This document shows positions 1 through 7,827 of a stretch of 54,963 nucleotides of DNA, piece after piece (within the stretch, counting starts at the first letter, position 1; every line of letters begins with the position of its first letter). The translations under genes and the position numbers were made by a program. The notes below the pieces were generated by a model, which saw only the letters and a list, made by a program, of their open reading frames with translations, ran no database searches and was not told the DNA's origin. Source of the stretch: Anaerolineae bacterium (GTDB taxonomy: Bacteria; Chloroflexota; Anaerolineae; Promineifilales; Promineifilaceae); contig SLGK01000120.1 of the NCBI GenBank assembly GCA_007123775.1, positions 1 through 54,963 on the forward strand, written 5' to 3'.

Positions 1-153
1 ATGAACAAAAAGCATTGGAACAGCATCCGCCTCGACGGCTCGCTGCCCGACGACCTGGTGCAGCAGCTAATCGACAGCTCTTATGACCTGGTGGTGGCTA
101 GTTTGACAAAGAGGCAGCGGACTGAACTAAAAAACGTGAAACGTAAAACGTAA
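1..153 (+). CDS. MmcQ/YjbR family DNA-binding protein, C-terminal fragment
   Basis: The window opens in frame inside this gene, so only the last 50 residues are visible. They carry the usual C-terminal signature of the MmcQ/YjbR (CyaY-like fold) family: NKKHWNSIRLDG, then LPDDLVQQLIDSSYDLVVASLTK. Family members are small (about 120 residues) single-domain proteins of poorly defined, possibly DNA-binding, function. The last residues (KNVKRKT) and the stop codon are encoded by the start of the intergenic repeat at 134-214, so the natural C-terminus was probably overwritten by that repeat. The ATG at position 1 is probably internal because the family's N-terminal half is missing. Confidence 0.8.
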   Translation: MNKKHWNSIRLDGSLPDDLVQQLIDSSYDLVVASLTKRQRTELKNVKRKT

Positions 154-214
154 CGAGCAAAAGGTTACGCCTTACGTTTTACGCATTACGCATTATGCAC
201 TACGAACTACGCAC
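134..214. repeat. Junction repeat, family A (CGTAAAA words), copy 1
   Basis: The left arm is built of ACGTGAAACGTAAAACGTAA-like words and the right arm of TTACGTTTTACGCATTACG-like words, giving an imperfect inverted repeat. It overlaps the end of the MmcQ/YjbR gene and stops 15 bases before the MscS start codon. Confidence 0.8.
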
Positions 215-229
215 AACTTAGGACAGTTT

Positions 230-1282
230 ATGGAATTTCTCGACTTTATTTTTTGGTACAACCCCATCCGTAACTGGCTTGTGGCTGCTATTGTAGGCAC
301 GGCCGTTTACCTCTTTCTACTCCTCTTTAAGCGTATTGCCGTCAAACGCTTCAAAATCTTTTCCCGAACGACGCTGACCTATGCCGACGACATTGTGGCC
401 CATATCCTCAAGCGCACGCACCGGCTGTTCATGCTTGTTGTCGCCCTGGCCACGGCCTCCCTCTTCTTGAACCTGCCTCAAACCATTGAGACAGGCTTGG
501 GCCACCTTTTTTTCATAGCCCTCTTCATTCAGGCCGGTGTGTGGGCCACCAGTGCCATTACCTTTAGCCAAAGCATCTACCGCCAGCAGCGATTAGAAGA
601 AGATGCAGGCAGCGTTACGGTCATGTCGGCCCTTGTTTTTGTCGGCCGGCTGGTGCTGTGGGTCATTGTTCTGCTGCTCATTCTGGACAACATCGGCATT
701 GAAGTGACCTCGCTGGTAGCCGGGCTGGGCATTACCGGTATCGCCGTCGCCCTGGCCGTGCAGAATATCTTAAGTGACCTGTTCGCCTCCCTTTCCATTG
801 TGCTGGACAAGCCGTTTGTCATTGGCGATTTCATCGTCGTCGGCGATCAGCGAGGTACAGTTGAAAAGATAGGGCTGAAAACGACCCGTGTTCGCAGCCT
901 GTCTGGTGAACAACTCGTCTTTGCCAACAACGACCTGCTGCAAAGCCGTATCAACAACTTCAAGCGAATGGAAGAGCGGCGCATCGCGTTCAATTTTGGC
1001 GTTTTGTATGAAACGCCCGTTGAGAAATTAGAGCAGATCGGAGAGATGGTGCGAGAAATTGTTGAACAAGAACCGATGGCCCGCTTCGACCGCGCCCACT
1101 TTCTTGCCTTTGGCGATTTCTCATTGGACTTTGAGGTTGTCTACTTCGTCCTATCGCCCGACTTCGCCATCTACGCCGATGTGCAGCAGCAGCTTAACCT
1201 CAGCCTGATGCGCCGCTTTAAGGCGGAAGGCATTGAGTTTGCTTACCCCACACGAACGTTGTACGTGAAACGTGAAGCGTGA
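230..1282 (+). CDS. Small-conductance mechanosensitive channel, MscS family
   Basis: A 350-residue membrane protein expected to open under membrane tension and release solutes after hypo-osmotic shock. Hydrophobic segments lie at about residues 14-34, 64-84, 88-110 and 130-155. A Gly/Ala-rich pore helix follows (VAGLGITGIAVALAVQNILS, about 163-182). The cytoplasmic MscS beta domain then has the typical PFVIGDFIVVGDQRGTVEKI and FANNDLL motifs, and a C-terminal alpha/beta region completes it. Length fits the short MscS class. The ATG at 230 is preceded by AGGACAG. The last residues (VKREA) and the stop lie in a second A-family repeat (1262-1289). It stands alone between repeat-filled junctions, so it is probably its own transcription unit. 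Confidence 0.92.
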   Translation: MEFLDFIFWYNPIRNWLVAAIVGTAVYLFLLLFKRIAVKRFKIFSRTTLTYADDIVAHILKRTHRLFMLVVALATASLFLNLPQTIETGLGHLFFIALFIQAGVWATSAITFSQSIYRQQRLEEDAGSVTVMSALVFVGRLVLWVIVLLLILDNIGIEVTSLVAGLGITGIAVALAVQNILSDLFASLSIVLDKPFVIGDFIVVGDQRGTVEKIGLKTTRVRSLSGEQLVFANNDLLQSRINNFKRMEERRIAFNFGVLYETPVEKLEQIGEMVREIVEQEPMARFDRAHFLAFGDFSLDFEVVYFVLSPDFAIYADVQQQLNLSLMRRFKAEGIEFAYPTRTLYVKREA

Positions 1283-1289
1283 AACGTGA
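1262..1289. repeat. Junction repeat, family A, copy 2 (one arm only)
   Basis: A single-arm stretch of GTGAAACGTGAAGCG-like words spanning the last codons and stop of the MscS gene. No clear opposing arm is visible before the next gene. Confidence 0.6.
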
Positions 1290-1333
1290 TATAATGGTTT
1301 TTAATATGATAGGCTGCTACGGGAGAGAAACTA

Positions 1334-1573
1334 ATGCCAACAATGACTTTAACCAATCATCAGGTTGTTGATCTAGTAAAGCAGTTGCCACCAGAAGAAA
1401 AGCGGGCAGCTCTCTTTCTGTTGGCCGAGGGAGCCACACGTCAGCGGGAGGTACGCATGAGCCATGCTGAAAGCCAACTACGTTACTCAGCAAAGCAACG
1501 CGGCCTGAATTGGGATATGATGTCTGACGAAGATCGCGAGATTTTTGTTGATGACCTTCTCCATGAGGGCTGA
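1334..1573 (+). CDS. Putative antitoxin partner of the PIN toxin
   Basis: A 79-residue, charged, mostly helical protein (ends EDREIFVDDLLHEG) lying 2 bases upstream of a PIN-domain gene. Size and position match the antitoxin of a type II toxin-antitoxin pair, where it would bind and inhibit the PIN nuclease and repress its own promoter. The sequence starts MTLTNHQVVDLVKQLPPEEK, of the kind seen in uncharacterised antitoxins. I recognise no Phd, AbrB or RHH signature. The ATG at 1334 has GGGAGAG about 8 bases upstream. The antitoxin role is inferred from the neighbour. Confidence 0.7.
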   Translation: MPTMTLTNHQVVDLVKQLPPEEKRAALFLLAEGATRQREVRMSHAESQLRYSAKQRGLNWDMMSDEDREIFVDDLLHEG

Positions 1574-1575
1574 TT

Positions 1576-1998
1576 GTGCCAACTGTCGTTTTTGACACCA
1601 ATATTTTGTTTTCGGCTGTTGGTTGGCAGGGTAATCCCTATCGCTGCGTAGAACTAGCCCGCAGTGGTCTTGTTGAAGGTGTCACCTGTCCTGAATTGAT
1701 GGATGAACTGGCCGATAAACTGAGGTCAAAGCTCAACTTTTCAGAAGAGATGGTGGCTGAAACAATTGTTGATTACCTTGCTTTTTTGAGTTTGGTGAAA
1801 GTTCCCGGTGAGCTAAAGTTTATAGTCAATGATCCGGATGATGACGTCGTTTTAGAGTGTGCTTTGGTTGCTCAGGCTGATTACATTGTGTCTGGTGACC
1901 GCCGTCATTTGTTGCCAATCGGCAGCTATGAAGGCATATCTATCGTAACTGCTACAGATTTCTTGGCTATTGTCGCTGCTGGACAGGGTAACGGTTAA
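1576..1998 (+). CDS. PIN-domain toxin, COG1569-like
   Basis: A 140-residue single PIN domain, a Mg2+-dependent ribonuclease fold. It has the first conserved Asp in VFDTNIL (D7), a central acidic CPELMDEL, a DPDDDVVLECAL segment and the C-terminal SGDRRHLL motif. The length is usual for PIN toxins. The start is GTG, 2 bases after the antitoxin stop, so the genes are probably translationally coupled. By family knowledge the protein should cleave RNA and be neutralised by the upstream product. The RNA target cannot be read from the sequence. Confidence 0.85.
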   Translation: MPTVVFDTNILFSAVGWQGNPYRCVELARSGLVEGVTCPELMDELADKLRSKLNFSEEMVAETIVDYLAFLSLVKVPGELKFIVNDPDDDVVLECALVAQADYIVSGDRRHLLPIGSYEGISIVTATDFLAIVAAGQGNG

Positions 1999-2039
1999 TA
2001 CTAACCTTTATTGGGTCTTCGGGATTTCGTGGAGTTTGG

Positions 2040-2089
2040 CGTAAAACGTAATGTCTCTCTGGTTACGTTTTACTCATTACGCATTACGG
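2040..2089. repeat. Junction repeat, family A, copy 3
   Basis: Inverted arms GTAAAACGTAATG and ATTACGCATTACG around GTCTCTCTGGTTACG, lying between two convergent genes (PIN toxin and GT39-like protein). The centre resembles that of the copy at 21094. Confidence 0.8.
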
Positions 2090-2096
2090 TCGATAT

Positions 2097-4979
2097 TTAT
2101 CGCTGAATAGAACGTAAGAAAACCGCATCATCGGCACCGGTAGCCGTGCCGGTGACACCTAGCCGTTGGCCGGTTTCCGCCAGGTAAAGGCCGACGGCCA
2201 GCGGATAGCGGCCTGATTCCACCCCGGTTAAGTCAATCTCATAGCTGTCTATTACGACCTGATCGCCCAGCCAGCGGCTTGTGGGGTACTGGTTTTGGCG
2301 CGGCATGGCGTCTTGCTGCCAGACGCAGCAGGTGCCGTCAGGCTGCATCAGATGGACAAAGACGGTGTAGTTTTCCTGGGGCTGGCGTAGGGCTTGCCAG
2401 GCCAGCGTCAGCCGGTACTGGTCCCCTGCCACCTCTTCCAGATTGTAGCCCAACAGTTGAATCTCGTTGCCAAAACGGGCATCTAGTAGATGATCGAGCG
2501 GTGGGGGGCCAAAGGTGCGCTCGGTTTCTTCGATGATAATGGGACCAAGCGACGTATCGTAGATTGATCGGCCGGTGTCCAGCGACAGGATGCGTAAATG
2601 GAGGCGGTATTGGCCGGGTGGGGTGCTGTCAGACGGCCGTATCTGCACCGGATCAATGAGGAAAATTGGGGTCTGCCACTGGCTGAACGGGTAGCTACCG
2701 CCCACCGGCTGTGTATCGCCCAAAATGCGACCGGTTCCGTCGGGGCGCATCAGTTCCAGGCGGGCCAACAGGGGCGGCTGTGGCTCAGTGGCCTGCCACC
2801 AGAGACGCAGCCCCAGCAGTTCGCCGGTGGGCACGCGCTCCGGACCGGGCTGGTAGCCGAGCAGCAGCAGGCCGGGACGCACTTCTTCGTAAATGGGCTG
2901 GGGCGGTTCGGGACGCTGCGGCGGTAGTTCCCCGGCGGCCACGACGGACACGTTTTCGATGGCAAAAGCATCTCCGGCGTAACGGCCGTTTTCATCCAAC
3001 CGCGGCAGCCGCTCACCTGAATCAGGCGCAAACAGCCCCACCCGCAGCCGGTACTGGCCCGGCGGCGTTCCCGGCGGCAGCGGCACCTCAACTCGCTGCA
3101 CAATCCGCTCCCCCTCGGTCCACTGTGCGGACGGATAGGCAAAGGTGTCAGCCTGCGCCCAACGGCTGCGCCACTGGTCCTCCAGGTGGACAAAGGGGAT
3201 CACGTCGGCCCGCGGTTGGCCCGTCACTTCCCAGTAGAGGGTCAGGGGCAGGCTGCTGCCAACTGGAGCCGCGGCCAGGTCATAGCCGGTCAGTTGGATG
3301 GTGTGGCCAAAGTTGGCCTCGGCTCTGTGGGCTGGGTTGAGTGTTGGCGGCCGTGCCAGCTCATAGACGTTGAAAGGCAGCAGCGCGGCCAGGGGGTCAT
3401 CCGGTTCCTGGTCGAAGAAGGGGGCGGCCCAGACGGGCAGCGGGCTGTTGAAGGGATAGACGTAGAGGACCGGACCCTCGGCGGGGAAGGCAACGGCCTG
3501 GCTGTTGGGCAGCCATTTGATCCGGCTGTAGTGGCGGCTGAGGAAGGCCATGGTGGGGTGTTGGTAATGGAGGGCGGCCACGTAAACGACCGTATCCCCC
3601 AGTTCCCGTTCATTCAAATAAGCCGCTGCTGCCACCAAATCCCCATCCGCCTCAAAAAAAAGCTCAGATTGCACCGCCCACTGCTCAAAATAGAGCCGAT
3701 TGGTCATGAGGCTGCCGCCCAAAAGCAGCCCCAGCGCCAGCAGCATGGTAAAGGGAAAAATCTCACCGCCAAGACGCAAAGAGCGCAAAGCAGTAGCAAA
3801 AAAACCTGGCGATTCTGGGGGCTTGGCGGTAAGAAAAATGGCGTATAGTTGATCCAGAACCAGGATCAGCCCCAGGGCCGGCAGGTAAAAAATGAAGGGG
3901 ATCAGGCCAATGGCCCGCAGGTTGCTCGGCACAATCTCGCTGGTGGCCAGGGCCGTCGGCAAAATCATGAGGAAGGGAGCCAGCAGCAGGAGGAGCAGGC
4001 TGGTGGTTTGCCAGTCGAGCAGTCGCGGCGCAGACCTGACAGGTTTTGAGTAATCCTCGATTACCAACCTGTCAGGTCTATTGATCAAACGATGCACCAC
4101 ACCTAGCCAGCCCGTGATCAGCATCAGCCCCAAAAACGAGCCGAACAACGGCCGTAACGGCCAGTTAAAGCGAATATAGGGATCACCCTGCACAAAAAAC
4201 ATTTGCAGCGAGCGCCAATAGGCTTCACCTACCGTCAGGGTTTCTGCGCCGGGGGACACCTGGCCAATCCGCACCCAAAAGGCGTCGGGGTTCTGGGCAA
4301 AGTGGAGCAGCAGCGGCGCGGCTACCAGCAGCCCGATCCCCCCGACCAGCCCCAACTGCGCCCAGCGACGACGGCCGTACCACAGCAGCGGCAAACAAGC
4401 CAGCAAAAGCAGCACGGGGAACAGGCGCACCGCCAGATAGGTATAGGCGGCCAGCCCCAGCATTACCCCCGCCCCGGCCAGCCAGCGCCAATCCTCCCGG
4501 CGCAGGCCGCGCAGCAGCATGGCTACCATCAAAGCCTGCAACAACGGCTGGCTGATGGCCCGAAATCCCAGGCGGCTAAACAAAACGTGCCAGAAGCTGA
4601 CGGCCAGAATGGTCGCCGCCAGCAGGGCCACGCGCCGGTCGCGCAGCAGCTCGCAGCCGGCCCAGTAGGTGGCGGCCACGGTGAGCAGGCCGATAAAAGC
4701 GGCCGTCAGGCGCAGGGCAAAGACCGATTCGCCAACCCCGGCCATCACCCCGGCCGCCAGGTAGAAAAAGAGAACCTCTTTGCCGGTGTAGCTGCTGATG
4801 AAAACGGGCCGGTAGCCGCGAAAGGCGATGTCGCCCGTCAGGATGGCGTTGGCCGCTTCGTCAAAGTGCAGACCAGGGGGGATGGTGGGCAGGTTGGGCA
4901 GGCGTAATACGGCCGTTACCAGCAGCACCAGTACTAACACCGCCAGCGTTTGCGTGCGCGTCAATCGAATCGAATCCAT
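2097..4979 (-). CDS. Large GT39/GT-C-type membrane glycosyltransferase with C-terminal beta domains
   Basis: A 960-residue protein. The first ~430 residues contain about ten membrane segments. The first extracytoplasmic loop carries an Asp-Glu pair (PPGLHFDEAANA), the usual catalytic acidic site of GT-C enzymes of the PMT/ArnT (GT39) type that use polyprenol-phosphate sugars. The C-terminal half holds three copies of a beta-sandwich-like unit with the pattern QLTGYDL...LTLYW...PFVHLED (around residues 560, 700 and 850), perhaps for carbohydrate or surface binding. Two repeat-derived stretches lie in frame in the membrane half: family J at 4032-4079 and an ACCGCCAAG palindrome at 3765-3830. 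The start is ATG at 4979. Its substrate is unknown. Confidence 0.8.
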   Translation of the reverse strand: MDSIRLTRTQTLAVLVLVLLVTAVLRLPNLPTIPPGLHFDEAANAILTGDIAFRGYRPVFISSYTGKEVLFFYLAAGVMAGVGESVFALRLTAAFIGLLTVAATYWAGCELLRDRRVALLAATILAVSFWHVLFSRLGFRAISQPLLQALMVAMLLRGLRREDWRWLAGAGVMLGLAAYTYLAVRLFPVLLLLACLPLLWYGRRRWAQLGLVGGIGLLVAAPLLLHFAQNPDAFWVRIGQVSPGAETLTVGEAYWRSLQMFFVQGDPYIRFNWPLRPLFGSFLGLMLITGWLGVVHRLINRPDRLVIEDYSKPVRSAPRLLDWQTTSLLLLLLAPFLMILPTALATSEIVPSNLRAIGLIPFIFYLPALGLILVLDQLYAIFLTAKPPESPGFFATALRSLRLGGEIFPFTMLLALGLLLGGSLMTNRLYFEQWAVQSELFFEADGDLVAAAAYLNERELGDTVVYVAALHYQHPTMAFLSRHYSRIKWLPNSQAVAFPAEGPVLYVYPFNSPLPVWAAPFFDQEPDDPLAALLPFNVYELARPPTLNPAHRAEANFGHTIQLTGYDLAAAPVGSSLPLTLYWEVTGQPRADVIPFVHLEDQWRSRWAQADTFAYPSAQWTEGERIVQRVEVPLPPGTPPGQYRLRVGLFAPDSGERLPRLDENGRYAGDAFAIENVSVVAAGELPPQRPEPPQPIYEEVRPGLLLLGYQPGPERVPTGELLGLRLWWQATEPQPPLLARLELMRPDGTGRILGDTQPVGGSYPFSQWQTPIFLIDPVQIRPSDSTPPGQYRLHLRILSLDTGRSIYDTSLGPIIIEETERTFGPPPLDHLLDARFGNEIQLLGYNLEEVAGDQYRLTLAWQALRQPQENYTVFVHLMQPDGTCCVWQQDAMPRQNQYPTSRWLGDQVVIDSYEIDLTGVESGRYPLAVGLYLAETGQRLGVTGTATGADDAVFLRSIQR
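3765..3830. repeat. In-frame palindromic insert (ACCGCCAAG family)
   Basis: ACCGCCAAG at 3765-3773 is the exact inverse of CTTGGCGGT at 3822-3830. Between them lies an ACGCAAAGAGCGCAAAG-type stretch. The element is 66 bases (22 codons) long and is read through in the GT39-like gene as a hydrophilic FLTAKPPESPGFFATALRSL segment between membrane helices. Confidence 0.75.
4032..4079. repeat. Family J palindrome (AGACCTGACAGGTT), in-frame copy
   Basis: The 14-base arms AGACCTGACAGGTT and AACCTGTCAGGTCT flank a 20-base core that holds its own hairpin (GTAATC/GATTAC). It is 48 bases, exactly 16 codons, and keeps the GT39-like frame open as NRPDRLVIEDYSKPVRS. Confidence 0.9.
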
Positions 4980-5020
4980 AGCGGCTTGATTGTAGCCGGT
5001 CTTGGTGGCTTCGTCTAAAA

Positions 5021-5092
5021 GCGTAAAACGTAAGGCGTAAAACGTAAAGCGTAAGGAGAGGCAATTACGTTTTACGTTTTACGACTTACGCT
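5021..5092. repeat. Junction repeat, family A, copy 4
   Basis: GCGTAAAACGTAAGGCGTAA words face TTACGTTTTACGTTTTACG words around a short GGAGAGG centre. It lies 42 bases upstream of the GT39-like start codon. Confidence 0.85.
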
Positions 5093-5218
5093 CCGTAGGT
5101 TTATCGTTGCCTTAGCCTCAGCCTGGCGTACAGTTAGCCGGGTTGCTTTGGTTTAGAATGAAAGTGTAGAATGTCAATTCATTTTGGCTCTTTGGGAATT
5201 CAGAGGGTTCTGACCAAT

Positions 5219-5275
5219 GTAGGGGCGAACCCATGTGTTCGCCCAGAGAGGGCAGACACGTGGGTCTGCCCCTAC
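5219..5275. repeat. Palindromic repeat, family H (GTAGGGGC...GCCCCTAC)
   Basis: A 57-base element with outer inverted ends GTAGGGGC/GCCCCTAC and two inner hairpins (GGCGAAC...GTTCGCC and GGCAGAC...GTCTGCC). One copy in this window. Similar GTAGGGGCGAAC elements are, from memory, widespread in Chloroflexota and cyanobacteria. Confidence 0.8.
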
Positions 5276-5333
5276 CCCGCGAAATCCAAAAGACACTTCA
5301 TTTTTTGGGGTACTCAGGGGTATCGTTGAAAAT

Positions 5334-5429
5334 GACGGAGGACGGAGGACCAAGGACCGAAGACGGATGACGAATGACGAATCGTACCCTTCCGTCCTCC
5401 GTCCTCCGTCCTTCGTCTTCCGTCTTCTT
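5334..5429. repeat. Junction repeat, family B (GGAGGAC/GAAGACG words), copy 1
   Basis: A purine-rich left arm (GACGGAGGACGGAGGACC...) faces a pyrimidine-rich right arm (CCGTCCTCCGTCCTCCGTCC...). It ends 18 bases before the lipoprotein ATG. Confidence 0.85.
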
Positions 5430-5447
5430 CACATGGGAGCAAGCCAT

Positions 5448-6845
5448 ATGACGTTTACCAAATTTTCTATCACTATCTGCTTTTTGGCTGTTGCGTTGCT
5501 GATGCTGGCGGGCTGCCGCGCTCAGGAAGAAGAAATGGTGGCCGAAACAGCCGTTGCCCAGGTTACACCCACCATTTTACCCACCCATACGGCCGTGCCG
5601 CCCACGGCCACCCACACGCCCACGCCCCTGCCGACAGCTACGGGTACGCCAATACCTACCCCCACAGCCACGGCCACGCCCGTCATTCCCCACCTCTATG
5701 TCACAGGGGCACACATCAGCGTTGGCAATTGGTCGCCCGACAGCCAATGGCTGCCCTACTGGCTCTCCACCGTTGAGGACCTGGCCGATCTGGATGCCTA
5801 CACCAACCCCGGCGGGACGCTGCACCTGCTCCACAGCGGCAGCAAGGAAAGCTGCGCCCTGACCCAATTCCAACGTACCCCCGGCGGCCAGATGGACCTG
5901 GCCTGGGACGAGGACAACAGCCTGATTGTCCGGGATAGAGAAAACGAGGTGCAGTGGCAGGGCCAGCCCTGCCAGCCCGATTCTTTTGTGCAGTTGGCCG
6001 AACCGCCACCCCCACCGGCTGACCCCTACGAGTCGAGACGGGTATCGCCCGACGGCCGTTTTCAGGTCACGCTTGAACTGGTAGACGAAGAAGCCGACCA
6101 TTGGCACACGATGTTGACGACAATACGGGATGAGGCGGGGGTGGAAGTAACGGCCGTTAGCTGGCGCATCCAGGGCAGCTTCGAGGAAGGCAATCCGGGC
6201 GGCGAGTGGCTAAGCCCTACCCAATTCCTGATCCACCACACTGAGGATGGCCCCCTGCTGCTGGATACCAACCGGCCAGGGCAGGTCAGTAACGTTCAGA
6301 TTGACCTGTTTGGCCGGGTGCGGCCAGCATCTGACCGCGGCATAGCGGCTATGCCAGGCCCCACACCAGACAGTTTTTATCTACTGCTGCTCAGCAACCC
6401 CTCTCTTACTGCCCAGATACAGCTCTATCACGCCAGCAGTGGCCTGGTCGAAACCTTACCCTATTATCGCTCTGCCTGGCCGCCCTTTTCACCCGACGGC
6501 CAATGGCTGTTGCTGTATGAAAGAGATAGTAATGATTTGTGGACGCGACGGGTGACTGACGTAGATGGAGAGTGGCAGTTGCCGGCCGATGGCATGATCG
6601 GCGGCTATAGTTGGAACGACGACGGCACCGAGATAGTGATAAGTGAATTCCAGCAAGTAACGTGGCAGACTTTTCCTGAAGGAGAGATCATTGGCCAGTG
6701 GTCAGTTGCCCCGTTCCATACGTTTGTTCGGACCTGGTATCGTTTGTCGCCGGATGGTCGCTTTCTGGCAGCGACCGCAGCCACAGAGGATATGAGCTGG
6801 TATACCCACGCCCTATTCCTCTTTGACCGGGATGATGGCTGGTAA
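5448..6845 (+). CDS. TP-rich lipoprotein with WD40/TolB-like domain, C-terminally truncated
   Basis: A 465-residue predicted lipoprotein. The signal peptide ends in the lipobox LMLAGC, followed by a Thr/Pro-rich spacer (about residues 45-80). The rest has repeated SPDGRF / SPDSQW / SPDGQWLL motifs typical of TolB/WD40-like beta-propellers. An ATG at 5448 with GGGAGC about 8 bases upstream is preferred. Longer frames extend into repeat DNA. The stop at 6843-6845 looks premature: the same frame continues as YGNEFLGYRFSYPPQARI, typical of the domain that should follow, then ends against the convergent methyltransferase. The product is therefore probably a shortened surface protein or a decaying gene. 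No enzymatic function is visible. Confidence 0.7.
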   Translation: MTFTKFSITICFLAVALLMLAGCRAQEEEMVAETAVAQVTPTILPTHTAVPPTATHTPTPLPTATGTPIPTPTATATPVIPHLYVTGAHISVGNWSPDSQWLPYWLSTVEDLADLDAYTNPGGTLHLLHSGSKESCALTQFQRTPGGQMDLAWDEDNSLIVRDRENEVQWQGQPCQPDSFVQLAEPPPPPADPYESRRVSPDGRFQVTLELVDEEADHWHTMLTTIRDEAGVEVTAVSWRIQGSFEEGNPGGEWLSPTQFLIHHTEDGPLLLDTNRPGQVSNVQIDLFGRVRPASDRGIAAMPGPTPDSFYLLLLSNPSLTAQIQLYHASSGLVETLPYYRSAWPPFSPDGQWLLLYERDSNDLWTRRVTDVDGEWQLPADGMIGGYSWNDDGTEIVISEFQQVTWQTFPEGEIIGQWSVAPFHTFVRTWYRLSPDGRFLAATAATEDMSWYTHALFLFDRDDGW

Positions 6846-6944
6846 ACGTATGGAAATGAGTTCCTGGGCTATCGCTTCAGCTATCCGCCGCAGGCCAGAA
6901 TCAGAACCCAGGGCGTGACCGGCGTCGGTGATTACGAACGTGTG
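6846..6944 (+). pseudogene. Out-of-gene remnant of the lipoprotein C-terminal domain
   Basis: Directly after the TAA at 6843-6845 the same frame reads TYGNEFLGYRFSYPPQAR and then IRTQGVTGVGDYERV, a coding-like stretch that no start codon serves. It breaks off where the convergent methyltransferase gene ends. The simplest reading is a nonsense mutation plus deletion of the original 3' end. Confidence 0.55.
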
Positions 6945-7505
6945 TTAAACCGGCCCCTTTCGAGCTACCAGGCTGGCTGTTGGTTTGACTCCAGTTGTCT
7001 CCTCACTGTGAACCAACTCAAAATCGACAAAAGCAGCCTCTAACTCACCCGGCAGCAGGTAATAGTCAGCCTCACTCTCGGTGCCCGGCGTGCGGATGAA
7101 GGTTTCAAAGAGCAGCCAGCCACCTGGCTTGAGCGCCTGCCGGTAGATGGGGAAGGTGGCCCGCTCTAAAAAGCGGAAATTGAGAATGACGTCAAAACTG
7201 TGGGGTGGGAACCAGGGCTGGGATAGATCGTAAACGGCCGTTTCCAACCCTACCCCCTCCTGCAACGCCTGCGTCCGCGCCAGGCGCAGCCCCACTTCGG
7301 CAATGTCCAGGGCCACCACGTGCAGCCCGCGCCGCGCCAAAACCAGCCCGTTGACGCCCACCCCGGCCGCCCCATCCAGCGCCAGCCCGCTGCTGGGCAG
7401 GTGGGACAGATAAGCCAGCAGCAGGTCTCGCGGCGGGCTGTCGAGCCACCGCTGCCCCTCCTCGGCGTACCGTTTGTTCCATTTGAGGCTGTCCGGATGC
7501 GTCAT
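6945..7505 (-). CDS. Class I SAM-dependent methyltransferase
   Basis: A 186-residue single-domain protein with a Rossmann-type motif I (LALDGAAGVGVNGLVLARRG), an acidic strand-2 end (VVALDIAEVG) and a post-motif (FDVILNFRFLERATFPIY). It resembles small TehB/UbiE-like methyltransferases that act on small molecules, but the substrate is unknown. The ATG at 7505 (MTHPDSLKWNKRY) is chosen. An upstream in-frame extension to 7766 translates repeat DNA and is not credible. It converges with the truncated lipoprotein gene, with no spacer between the remnant and its stop. Confidence 0.8.
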   Translation of the reverse strand: MTHPDSLKWNKRYAEEGQRWLDSPPRDLLLAYLSHLPSSGLALDGAAGVGVNGLVLARRGLHVVALDIAEVGLRLARTQALQEGVGLETAVYDLSQPWFPPHSFDVILNFRFLERATFPIYRQALKPGGWLLFETFIRTPGTESEADYYLLPGELEAAFVDFELVHSEETTGVKPTASLVARKGPV

Positions 7506-7530
7506 ATTGGCTAGTATACCATAAGCAGTT

Positions 7531-7640
7531 ACGCGGAGTGACACAGACCTGTCCTGAGCAACGCCGAAGGAGGACCGCAGAGTTTCACGGAGAAAAGCGG
7601 AGAAAAACTCTGTTTCTTTGCTCCTCTGCTCCTCTGCGTC
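7531..7640. repeat. Junction repeat, family I (ACGCGGAG...CTCTGCGT)
   Basis: The left arm ACGCGGAG/CGCAGAG with CACGGAGAAAAGCGGAGA words faces CTCCTCTGCTCCTCTGCGT on the right. It ends 25 bases from the methyltransferase start. A related single-arm piece (TTCTCCGCTTTTCTCTGAGTA) occurs near 18905-18930. Confidence 0.75.
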
Positions 7641-7690
7641 AAAAATTAACCCACAGCGTGACCATATGGCGCAAACTTTGCGGAGTAACG

Positions 7691-7748
7691 CCGTATTGCG
7701 TAACCTGAGAGAACTACGGAATACGCAATACGGAATACGAAATACGGA
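7691..7748. repeat. Junction repeat, family F (CGTATTG/CAATACG words), copy 1
   Basis: CCGTATTGCGTAA at the left faces ACGCAATACGGAATACG words at the right around CTGAGAGAA. It lies 79 bases upstream of the Phd gene. Confidence 0.8.
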
Positions 7749-7784
7749 AAAAGTTACTTGATCCATTCCCTTTATGATAGAATG

Positions 7785-7801
7785 TTATCTAAAATAGATA
7801 A
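7785..7801. promoter_or_regulatory. Candidate operator of the Phd/PIN operon
   Basis: TTATCTA-AAA-TAGATAA is a perfect 7+3+7 palindrome 26 bases upstream of the phd-like start, next to AT-rich TATGAT and TAGAAT boxes. Phd/YefM antitoxins repress their own promoters by binding palindromes of this kind. The assignment rests on that and on position. Confidence 0.55.
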
Positions 7802-7827
7802 GACAAACTACTTCAAGGAGCGTCAGG

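Larger units (their letters stand above)
4980..5447. other. 468-bp divergent intergenic region made largely of repeats
   Basis: It lies between the divergent GT39-like gene and the lipoprotein gene. It holds three unrelated palindromic elements (5021-5092, 5219-5275, 5334-5429) separated by about 125 unique bases (5093-5218), which include AT-richer stretches that could hold promoters. I see no gene in it. Open frames that run into it are repeat translation. Confidence 0.7.
7506..7827. other. 322-bp divergent intergenic region with two repeats and an operator-like palindrome
   Basis: It lies between the methyltransferase and Phd starts. It contains the family I repeat (7531-7640), a family F repeat (7691-7748) and the 17-base palindrome at 7785-7801. 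No gene is visible here. Confidence 0.7.

Noticed and set aside
134-214. The word-repeat regions as CRISPR arrays.
   Set aside because: There are no identical repeats separated by unique spacers of constant length, no leader, and no cas genes in the window.
4203-4907. A 234-codon plus-strand frame opposite the GT39-like gene, and similar long frames opposite other GC-rich genes (for example 2711-3340 and 31662-31994).
   Set aside because: They are antisense shadows of high-GC third positions: Gln/Gly/Pro/His-rich composition and no domain motifs.
5219-5275. The GTAGGGGC element as a transcription terminator.
   Set aside because: No T tract on either side, and the double-hairpin design with matching ends fits a dispersed repeat better.
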